Positions 1 through 5,406 of a DNA stretch of 6,355 bases are shown one piece after another (the first letter of the stretch is position 1; every line of letters starts with the position of its first letter). A program made the translations under genes and the position numbers. This DNA comes from an uncultured Ruminococcus sp. GTDB taxonomy: Bacteria > Bacillota > Clostridia > Oscillospirales > CAG-382. The stretch spans positions 1 to 6,355 of the forward strand of contig CACZRJ010000258.1 of the NCBI GenBank assembly GCA_902783535.1, read 5' to 3'. The notes below the pieces were generated by a model. It was not told where the DNA came from. It worked only from the letters and a program-made list of their open reading frames with translations, and did not search any database.

Positions 1-19
1 GGCTTACAGCCGATATGCT

Positions 20-62
20 GGTGCTCCGGTTTCAGAAAACAATGTCCTGAAACCGGAGCACC
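20..62 (-). terminator. Long perfect stem-loop after the galactanase gene
   Basis: The arms GGTGCTCCGGTTTCAG (20-35) and CTGAAACCGGAGCACC (47-62) are perfect reverse complements: 16 bp with an 11-base loop. The hairpin starts 5 bases beyond the TAG stop of the minus-strand GH53 gene, the usual place for a transcription end. However, neither strand has a run of T after the stem, so it is not a canonical Rho-independent terminator. It may instead protect the mRNA 3' end, slow polymerase before Rho-dependent release, or be an operator or intergenic repeat belonging to whatever lies left of the window. The structure is certain; the role is inferred. Confidence 0.5.
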
Positions 63-67
63 TTCAG

Positions 68-2092
68 CTATGACTTCTGTGAATTGAGCGCCGCATCGTC
101 AATCTTTCCCCAGGCGCCGTTTCCGCTTCCCTCGCATTCGACATGAATGCCTACGGTCACGACCGCCCCGTTGGATATTTCTATCCCCTCCACAGTCTCG
201 GTATCCCAATTTCCATAGGACGAGATGTTCATTGGTTTTCTCCCGACTTCCTCTCCGTCAACAAGTGCATAGGAATATATATTTGTTTTTCCGCCGTCGC
301 CGCCCATGATCGATATGGCGAACTTGTATGTTCCTTCCGGCAGATTATCGACCGTCTGCTCCAGGTCGAAGGAGACCGAGTTCTTTGCCGCACTCCAGAA
401 ATGATAATGCCACGTGCCGCTCAGGGAGTCCGTCTTCTTGTCTTCGACATTCAGTTGATCCGCTTTTCCGTACTGCTTCACGGTCCAGCCGTCTTCGGTC
501 CCGTCTTCGAATCCGCCGTTCTTCAGATAGTTGAATTCGACCAGATTCAGGTTGCAGACCGCCTCCCGTTCACCGGCTTTTCCGGTGATGCGGTGCTTTC
601 CGGGTCCGCCCGCCTTCATGGAAGCGATCTGCTCCTCCGTGCAGTTCCAGACGACGTCGACCGGCTGCTTGGAGTCGTCGGTCATCACGGCGTTGACTTT
701 GTCGGGAAGCAGGACTTCCCCATTCAGGTCGGCCGTCAGTTCCAGGTCTTCCAGCGCGTCGACGGTGATCTCCGTCTCGTTGCCGTAGCGGACGAGGTTG
801 AAGACGCGCAGCGACTCCAGCGCTTTTCCGTCCGCGTCGAAGAAGGCCTGATTGTCGACGGCTGTCCCGCCGAAATACTTGCCGGCGTCATCCGGGTCAT
901 AGGCCGAAGCGTAGCTGGATGCCCATCCGGAGCCGAATTTTTCCCACTTCTGCTTGTTCTCTTCATAGGAGTTCCGGCCGACGGTGATCCAGGCGCCTTC
1001 CCAGTAGACGACACCGATGCCGGCCTTCAGTCCGTTCGCGACCGTGTCGATGACGTTGCGCATGTGGTTCGCCTGTCCCTGAACGGTGTACGGATAGGAC
1101 TTGGTGACGGTGCCCCCGTCGGAGATCGTGTTTCCGAAAAAGTCCGTGTCCTCCGCAGTGAACGCGTAGGAGGTCTCCATGACCATCACTTTCTTCCCGT
1201 AGTCGTCCGTCACCTTGTTGAGGACCTTCGTCAGGTTCTCCAGCGTGCCGTGCCAGTAAGGGTAATAGGAGGAAGCGAAAACGTCGTAGTCGACGTTGTA
1301 GTAAGCGAGTTTTTTGGAATAGTCCTCGTAGTTCGTCACCTGCTCCGGATTTGCGAAATGGAGCGCCACGAGCGCGTTCGGATAGACTTCGCGGACCGCT
1401 TTGGATCCGGAGGAGAACAGCTGTTGCATGTTGAACCAGACTTTTTCGCCGCAGAAGCTCCCGTTCGTCTCGTTTCCGATCTGGACCATCCCGACGTCCA
1501 CCCCTGCGCTGCGGAGCTGCTTCAGACTGTCCTTCGTATACTCATAAAGCGCCTTCGACTTGTCTTCGATCGTCATGCCCTTCCACGCGAGCGGGACCAT
1601 CTGTTTTCCGGGATCCGCCCAGAAGTCGGAATAATGGAAGTCGACCAGCAGACGCATGCCGTTCGCCGTCGCGCGCTTTCCGATCTCCACTGCCGAGGCG
1701 ATGTCGTTGTTGCCGCCGCCGAAGCCGTGACCGTCCTTGTCGAACGGATGGTTCCAGACCCGGACGCGGATGTAGTTCACGCCGTTGTCGGAAAGCAGTT
1801 TGAAGAGATCGGTCTCCTTTCCGTCGAAACCGTAATACTTCACGCCGCTGGCCTCTTCGGCGAGAACGGACGAAATGTCCATGCCGAGGATAAAGTCGTC
1901 GGGAAGGTTCTCCACCTTTTTCACGTAGAGGGAACTGCCCTCGATCTTCGGCTTCGGAGTGATCTTAATTTCCGGGACCGTTCCGCATCCCGCGGCGGCC
2001 GCCGTCAGAATGACGAGGACGCATCCGAGCAGCGCGCACCGGATCCGCCTTGACGCGGTTCCCCGCCCGGAGGAAAGACGTGCTTTTTTCAT
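68..2092 (-). CDS. Lipoprotein endo-beta-1,4-galactanase, GH53, with Ig-like and CBM-like domains
   Basis: 674 aa. This enzyme hydrolyses internal beta-1,4-galactosidic bonds of type I (arabino)galactan at the cell surface, giving short galacto-oligosaccharides. Residues 1-36 form a lipoprotein signal peptide: a basic N-region, a hydrophobic stretch at about 20-34, and lipobox AAGC with Cys36. The GH53 (beta/alpha)8 domain spans about 66-435, with family signatures FILGMDISS (67-75), YIRVRVWN (107-114) and DFHYSDFWADPGKQ (151-164). The expected acid/base is Glu208 in QIGNETNG and the nucleophile Glu306 in VMETSYAF; both are present. Residues about 437-520 resemble a bacterial Ig-like (Big_4-type) domain (VDVVWN). 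Residues about 521-674, beginning LKNGGFEDGTEDGW, resemble a jelly-roll carbohydrate-binding module such as CBM61, known from other GH53 enzymes to bind galactan; that assignment is less certain. The start is supported by AAAGGA 7 bases before ATG. The gene has its own promoter and is the functional counterpart of Bacillus GanB, although longer. The family call is firm; exact product sizes are unknown. Confidence 0.95.
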   Translation of the reverse strand: MKKARLSSGRGTASRRIRCALLGCVLVILTAAAAGCGTVPEIKITPKPKIEGSSLYVKKVENLPDDFILGMDISSVLAEEASGVKYYGFDGKETDLFKLLSDNGVNYIRVRVWNHPFDKDGHGFGGGNNDIASAVEIGKRATANGMRLLVDFHYSDFWADPGKQMVPLAWKGMTIEDKSKALYEYTKDSLKQLRSAGVDVGMVQIGNETNGSFCGEKVWFNMQQLFSSGSKAVREVYPNALVALHFANPEQVTNYEDYSKKLAYYNVDYDVFASSYYPYWHGTLENLTKVLNKVTDDYGKKVMVMETSYAFTAEDTDFFGNTISDGGTVTKSYPYTVQGQANHMRNVIDTVANGLKAGIGVVYWEGAWITVGRNSYEENKQKWEKFGSGWASSYASAYDPDDAGKYFGGTAVDNQAFFDADGKALESLRVFNLVRYGNETEITVDALEDLELTADLNGEVLLPDKVNAVMTDDSKQPVDVVWNCTEEQIASMKAGGPGKHRITGKAGEREAVCNLNLVEFNYLKNGGFEDGTEDGWTVKQYGKADQLNVEDKKTDSLSGTWHYHFWSAAKNSVSFDLEQTVDNLPEGTYKFAISIMGGDGGKTNIYSYALVDGEEVGRKPMNISSYGNWDTETVEGIEISNGAVVTVGIHVECEGSGNGAWGKIDDAALNSQKS

Positions 2093-2163
2093 GATGGTTT
2101 CCTTTCATTTTTGCGGCATATTTCAGTCGAATGTCACAGACTGCGGCCAGCCGCCTTTCCTCC

Positions 2164-2192
2164 ATGATACACGTCTGCCGGGATTTTGTCAA
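2164..2192 (-). promoter_or_regulatory. Sigma-A-type promoter of the galactanase gene
   Basis: On the minus strand, TTGACA (2192-2187) is followed after exactly 17 bases by TATCAT (2169-2164), a perfect -35 and a 5/6 -10 at the ideal distance. The predicted transcription start is near 2157, giving a leader of about 65 bases before the ATG at 2092. This makes the GH53 gene its own transcription unit, separate from the VWA gene upstream. The -35 box lies in the centre of the palindrome described at 2174-2202. Confidence 0.75.
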
Positions 2193-2202
2193 TCCCGGCA
2201 GA
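2174..2202. repeat. 12-bp-arm palindrome overlapping the galactanase -35 box; candidate operator
   Basis: The arms TCTGCCGGGATT (2174-2185) and AATCCCGGCAGA (2191-2202) are perfect reverse complements around a 5-base centre (TTGTC). The -35 hexamer on the minus strand uses this centre plus the first bases of one arm, so a dimeric protein bound here would directly block or reposition RNA polymerase. It also lies 21 bases beyond the VWA stop codon and could form a hairpin in that transcript, but it is not followed by a T-run on either strand, so an operator role is preferred over a terminator. The binding protein is unknown, and the arms do not look like a standard LacI-family or CcpA cre site. 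Confidence 0.6.
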
Positions 2203-2223
2203 AATTCAGTGCATATGGATGGA

Positions 2224-3789
2224 TTAAGCTTTCGACTGCGCGATCAGTTTGCGGAGCAGATCCGCGAACTGCCGTTTGTCCGTGTCGTTTTCCTTCAGCG
2301 AAATGCCGTTCGTCTGTTCCAGGATCCCTTCGAGTCCCCTGTCCTCTCCGAGATACTCGCTTCCGTGCAGAAGCATGGACAGTTCGACGACGGAGGCAGC
2401 GAACCGGAAATCGGCGTCCGGCGTTTCCGTATACGCGTCTTTTCCGATCGCGTAAGTGTTCAGCTTCGACTCCTTTTCTCCCGGCTCCTTGTAACGTACG
2501 GAAAGCGCCATCCAGTCTTTCGTGTCTTCCGCCGCCTGTTTCGCCTTCTCCGTCAGTTTCAGTTCGTAGCAGACGGTCACGCATCTGCCGGCGCCGATCT
2601 CGCCGGCGTCCTTCGTATCGTCCTCGAAATCCTCCGCATTCAGCAGGCGGTTCTCATACCCGACCAGCCGGTATTCGGAAACGTATTCCGGGTCGAACGT
2701 CAGCTGAAGCTTCACGTCCTCCGCGACCGTATACAGCGTGCTGACGAGGTCCGTGCAGAAGACTTTTTCCGCTTCGTACAGGCCGTCGATGTAGTAATAG
2801 ACGCCGTTGCCGTTGTCCGCGAGCGTCTCCATTTTCGCGTCCTTGTAGTTCCCGGTGCCGAATCCGAGCACGGACAGGTAGACGCCGTGCTCCCGCTGTT
2901 CCGTCACGAACGACTTCAGTTCCTCCTCGGAGGAGATCCCGACGTTCAGGTCGCCGTCGGACGCCAGGATGATCCGGTTGTTTCCGCCGGTGATGAAGTT
3001 CGCCCGCGCGATCTCGTACGCCTTCCGGAGCCCGGCCTCGCCGTTCGTTGCGCCGGAGGCTTTCAGTCCTCTGACAGCGCCGAGGATCCTTTCCTTCTGC
3101 GTGCCTTCGCACGCGGTCAGGACGACCTCCTCTTTTCCGGAATAGGTCACGACGGAAACGACGTCCTTCTCCGTCAGACGGTCGGTCAGGTATTCGAAGG
3201 CCGTTTTCAGAAGCGGAAGCTTGTCGTCGGAATTCATGGATCCGGAGACGTCGATCAGGAAAACGAAGTTGTTCCCCTCGCTTTTGACCTTTTCCTCCGT
3301 CTTAAAGCCGAGCCGCATCAGGGCGACGTCCGGATTCCACGGACATGCGGAAATCATCGGGGACACGCCGAACAGTTCCCCGCTTTCCGGCATCCTGTAA
3401 TCGTAGGTGAAGTAGTTGATCATTTCCTCCGTCCGGAGCGACGGGCCGAAATAGCGGAGAAAACCTTCGAGGTCATATCCCTGATTCACAAGCTTGCGGA
3501 AGTACGCGTAGGAAGCGGTGTCCACGTCCGCGGAAAACGTCGAGACCGGTTCCGTTTCCGTTTTCAGAAACTCGTTTTCGATGATCTTCCCGTAGTCTTC
3601 GTCCCGCACGGGGATGACCGGTTCCTCCTGTACGGTTGGAATCTGTTCCGCTTCGTTCGTTCTGTTGTACGCGAAGCCGTTTTCCGCCGGTATCAATGGC
3701 CCCGCCTGCCCGGAGGGCGCTGCGGCGCAGGAGGCTAATAAAACCGCCGCCAGGACGAGCGTCAAAACTGTCAGAATCTGCTTTTTCAT
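2224..3789 (-). CDS. YfbK-like VWA-domain lipoprotein
   Basis: 521 aa. The signal peptide ends in lipobox LASC, with Cys21 the lipidation site, so the protein should sit on the outer face of the membrane. After a Pro/Glu-rich linker, residues about 72-165 match the N-terminal domain that precedes VWA in this family (FSADVDTASYAYFRK, EEMINYF). The VWA domain spans about 174-350 and keeps a complete metal-ion-dependent adhesion site: D180-V-S182-G-S184, Thr248 (GATNGE) and Asp278 (ASDGD). The remainder, about 355-521, corresponds to the C-terminal DUF3520 region of E. coli YfbK. VWA domains with an intact MIDAS bind protein partners through Mg2+; the partner here is unknown. The start is supported by AAGGA 8 bases before ATG. 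It is the third gene of the sigma operon, 34 bases after the anti-sigma stop with no terminator between. Proteins of this family are often found next to ECF sigma genes (general knowledge), so a role in that signalling circuit is plausible but unproven. Confidence 0.9.
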   Translation of the reverse strand: MKKQILTVLTLVLAAVLLASCAAAPSGQAGPLIPAENGFAYNRTNEAEQIPTVQEEPVIPVRDEDYGKIIENEFLKTETEPVSTFSADVDTASYAYFRKLVNQGYDLEGFLRYFGPSLRTEEMINYFTYDYRMPESGELFGVSPMISACPWNPDVALMRLGFKTEEKVKSEGNNFVFLIDVSGSMNSDDKLPLLKTAFEYLTDRLTEKDVVSVVTYSGKEEVVLTACEGTQKERILGAVRGLKASGATNGEAGLRKAYEIARANFITGGNNRIILASDGDLNVGISSEEELKSFVTEQREHGVYLSVLGFGTGNYKDAKMETLADNGNGVYYYIDGLYEAEKVFCTDLVSTLYTVAEDVKLQLTFDPEYVSEYRLVGYENRLLNAEDFEDDTKDAGEIGAGRCVTVCYELKLTEKAKQAAEDTKDWMALSVRYKEPGEKESKLNTYAIGKDAYTETPDADFRFAASVVELSMLLHGSEYLGEDRGLEGILEQTNGISLKENDTDKRQFADLLRKLIAQSKA

Positions 3790-3823
3790 GATGTTGTTCC
3801 TTTCTCTTTTCGATGATCTCGCT

Positions 3824-4549
3824 TCACGCGCGTCCGACGATGTCGGAAACGAGCGAAACGATCCTGCCTTCCGGAATCAACTCCGGTTCGTAGTCGAAAA
3901 GCGTGCCGTAGCCGACGTTGCCGGGCGAGAATGCCAGATAGGGCGTGACGACGGTGCCGTCTTCCCGCAGGATCCACATTTTCACGTCCGCGCGTCCGCC
4001 TTCAAGCCGTCTCCCTGCCTTGCCGGACGTCGCAACGAGGGACACCAGCCTGTCCGACTGCGCCTTCGTCAGCGCGACCGAACGGCAGACGCCGTCTGTT
4101 TCCGTCCGCCAGACGAGCTGCGGCGTTCCGAAGATGTTTGCGTCTCCGGTCCCGGCGACGGTCTGTCCTTTGCCGGCGTTTTTCAGGACGTCCGCCAGCG
4201 GGTCCTTCTTCGCTTCCTGCGCGGGCTCTTCCGCCCGGTCTCCGGACGGTTCCGCGTTCTGGCCGGACTCGGCCGGCAGCGGACCCGGTCCCTGCAGCAG
4301 GATCCCGCGGATGGCGAATCTGATCAGGACGGCGAACAGAATGACGGCGCACGCCGCGCTGAGGGAAATGACGGCTGCGGGCGGAAGCCGGAAGCCCCGG
4401 CGCATTCTTTTCGCCTTTTCCCTGTTTTCGGAATAGGAGGAAGCCTCTTCCAGGAACGCGTCGTCGATCCCGTTCAGTTCGTCCATCAGGAATTCCGTCA
4501 GCCGGCCGTCCTGCGGTTCCCCGCGTCCGGCAGTCTGTTCCTTTTTCAC
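3824..4549 (-). CDS. Single-pass membrane protein, probable anti-sigma factor
   Basis: 241 aa. Residues 1-55 are hydrophilic and charged, including LTEFLMDELNGIDDAFLEEA (18-37) and a basic stop before the membrane (KAKRMRRGFR); this is the likely cytoplasmic sigma-binding part, resembling N-terminal segments of Clostridia anti-sigma proteins. One transmembrane helix spans about 57-79. A Pro/Glu/Ala-rich linker (about 84-118) leads to an outer domain (about 119-241) that I do not recognise; its last third looks beta-rich (DVKMWILREDGTVVTPY). No zinc-binding HxxxCxxC motif is present, so it is not a ZAS-type anti-sigma. The start is GTG: it overlaps the sigma stop in GTGA and has AAGGAGG 7 bases upstream. 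The reading frame stays open far upstream, through the sigma gene in another frame, but that part is a shadow. Position directly after a sigma gene plus topology give the functional call; sequence homology alone would not. Confidence 0.72.
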   Translation of the reverse strand: MKKEQTAGRGEPQDGRLTEFLMDELNGIDDAFLEEASSYSENREKAKRMRRGFRLPPAAVISLSAACAVILFAVLIRFAIRGILLQGPGPLPAESGQNAEPSGDRAEEPAQEAKKDPLADVLKNAGKGQTVAGTGDANIFGTPQLVWRTETDGVCRSVALTKAQSDRLVSLVATSGKAGRRLEGGRADVKMWILREDGTVVTPYLAFSPGNVGYGTLFDYEPELIPEGRIVSLVSDIVGRA

Positions 4550-5103
4550 AGCAGTCCCTCCTTTTCCAGAATCTTTCTCAGCGCTTCGCGCGTCCGCATC
4601 AGCGTCACCTTGACGTTCGACGTCCGCATCCCGGTCTCCTTCGCGACCTCCTCGACGGACTTTCCGTAGAAATACCTGAGGACGAACGCGACCCGCTTCC
4701 GCTGCGGCAGTTCCTTCAGGAACCGGTTGACCGTCTCCGTCAGCATCCCTTTTTCCAGTTCCCTTTCCGCGGGATCCTGCTGCGCGGAGTCCGGGATCGC
4801 GTCGGTCAGTTCCGTTTCGATGAGGAATCCGCCGCGCTTTTCCGCATGCGCCGAACGGTATCTGGAGATCGAGATCCTGCGCACCAGTTTCGCGAAATAC
4901 GCGCCGAGTTTTTCCGGCTTCGCGGGCGGGATGGCGTTCCAGGCGGCGAGCAGGGCGTCGTTCACGCACTCCTCCGCGTCCGTCCTGCTTCCGGTCAGCG
5001 ATTCGGAGATCCCGAGCAGCATGGCACTGTATTTGTTCTGTGACTGACGGATGGCGTCTTCGTCCCTGCTCCAGAACAGAGCGACGATGGCGGCGTCTTC
5101 CAT
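4546..5103 (-). CDS. ECF-like sigma-70 family RNA polymerase sigma factor
   Basis: 185 aa from the chosen ATG. Two-domain layout of an extracytoplasmic-function-type sigma factor. Region 2 (about 8-85) holds DAEECVNDALLAAWNAIPP (42-60) and LGAYFAKLVRRISISRYR, which bind core polymerase and the -10 element. Region 4 (about 122-178) has a helix-turn-helix, SVEEVAKETGMRTSNVKVTLMRTREALRKIL, for the -35 element. There is no region 1 or 3, and no extra C-terminal domain. An in-frame GTG at 5187 would add 28 basic residues (KEKKGKTKS...), but relatives typically begin with M-E-D-x-x-I, and AGGA lies 7 bases before this ATG, so the shorter form is preferred. First gene of an operon with the membrane anti-sigma and VWA lipoprotein. 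Probably autoregulated through the ECF-type promoter near 5196-5222. The target regulon is unknown. Confidence 0.92.
   Translation of the reverse strand: MEDAAIVALFWSRDEDAIRQSQNKYSAMLLGISESLTGSRTDAEECVNDALLAAWNAIPPAKPEKLGAYFAKLVRRISISRYRSAHAEKRGGFLIETELTDAIPDSAQQDPAERELEKGMLTETVNRFLKELPQRKRVAFVLRYFYGKSVEEVAKETGMRTSNVKVTLMRTREALRKILEKEGLL
4557..4563 (-). promoter_or_regulatory. Ribosome binding site fixing the GTG start of the anti-sigma gene
   Basis: A perfect AAGGAGG on the minus strand (4563-4557) lies 7 bases before the GTG at 4549 and sits inside the last codons of the sigma gene. With the GTGA overlap this indicates translational coupling, which helps keep sigma and anti-sigma in balance. 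Confidence 0.85.
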
Positions 5104-5110
5104 ACGCGGA

Positions 5111-5120
5111 TCCTGTCCTT
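5111..5120 (-). promoter_or_regulatory. Ribosome binding site supporting the ATG start of the sigma gene
   Basis: The minus strand reads AAGGACAGGA (5120-5111), with the AGGA nearest the gene 7 bases before ATG at 5103. No comparable site precedes the alternative GTG at 5187, so this decides the start in favour of the 185-residue protein. Confidence 0.65.
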
Positions 5121-5195
5121 TCCGAAAAAGAAGTCCCTTCGCGTTGTACGGATGCACGCTTTTCGTTTTTCCTTTTTTCTCTTTCACTCACAGAA

Positions 5196-5222
5196 CTCGC
5201 GAAAAAGGAGGAAAAGGTTACA
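5196..5222 (-). promoter_or_regulatory. Candidate ECF-type (autoregulatory) promoter of the sigma operon
   Basis: On the minus strand TGTAAC (5222-5217) followed by CTTTT matches the conserved AAC-plus-T-run -35 of ECF sigma promoters (compare the TGAAAC-CTTTT type of B. subtilis SigW). A CG-containing -10 candidate follows, CGCG after 15 or CGAG after 17 bases; the ideal is about 16. An A-rich stretch just upstream (minus-strand complement of 5232-5252) could act as an UP element. The transcript would start near 5190 and carry a leader of about 85 bases. No good sigma-A promoter was found facing this way. Motif match by eye only. Confidence 0.45.
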
Positions 5223-5349
5223 TCCGGACGGACTGTTTTTCATTTCTTTTTTTCAGAATACCACATTTCCGGATGCCGCGCAAGCCCCGCGCATGCCGAA
5301 ATTCCCGGCCGCCGTCCGGCAAAAGAGCTTCTTTCGGCACGAAAAACGG

Positions 5350-5378
5350 TTTACAACCGGCAGCCGTTATGATATGAT
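5350..5378 (+). promoter_or_regulatory. Sigma-A-type promoter of the GH42 beta-galactosidase gene
   Basis: TTTACA (5350-5355) and TATGAT (5373-5378) are separated by exactly 17 bases, each one base from consensus. The predicted transcription start is near 5385, giving a very short leader of about 22 bases before the ATG at 5407. A 5-bp-arm dyad, CGGTT-TAC-AACCG (5347-5359), is centred on the -35 box. Confidence 0.75.
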
Positions 5379-5406
5379 GACATAGAAAAAAACCGGGAGA
5401 ACTTTC

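Larger units (their letters stand above)
5104..5406. other. Divergent intergenic region between the sigma operon and the GH42 gene
   Basis: About 300 bases without a convincing gene. The left third is the A/T-streaked leader of the sigma operon, the middle carries the ECF-like promoter and a T-rich block (plus strand 5232-5252), and the right end carries the GH42 promoter. A GC-rich stretch at about 5273-5330 contains small imperfect repeats (GCCGCGC, CCCGCGC; GCCGAAA with TTTCGGC 30 bases away) but nothing I can assign. Short open frames on the plus strand here lack a credible ribosome site and start, and have no recognisable product. Confidence 0.6.

Noticed and set aside
143..2053. 636-codon open frame on the plus strand opposite the galactanase gene
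   Set aside because: It lies exactly antisense to a gene with full GH53 signatures, its product has no recognisable motif, and long antisense frames are expected from GC-rich codon usage.
2093..2118. Tiny leader frame (ATG CCG CAA AAA then TGA) just before the galactanase ribosome site
   Set aside because: Four codons with no ribosome site of its own; too short to separate from chance.
1965..2192. 75-codon minus-strand frame across the galactanase leader and start
   Set aside because: It begins at a TTG inside the -35 box of the promoter, so would not be transcribed from it, and runs out of frame into the GH53 signal peptide region.
2131..3738. 535-codon open frame on the plus strand opposite the VWA gene
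   Set aside because: Antisense shadow of a clearly assigned VWA-domain lipoprotein; Arg/Val/Phe-rich composition without domain signatures.
3614..4669. 351-codon plus-strand open frame across the VWA and anti-sigma junction
   Set aside because: It spans several minus-strand genes antisense, with no ribosome site of note and no recognisable product.
4550..5191. Upstream extension of the anti-sigma frame (would give 455 aa)
   Set aside because: This part overlaps the sigma gene in another frame and is Arg-rich and unstructured; the GTG at 4549 with AAGGAGG at 7 bases and the GTGA overlap is the credible start.
5201..5217. AAAAAGGAGG-like ribosome site on the plus strand
   Set aside because: No start codon follows at a usable distance and no plausible gene reads rightwards from it; the same bases are better explained as the spacer of the minus-strand ECF-type promoter.
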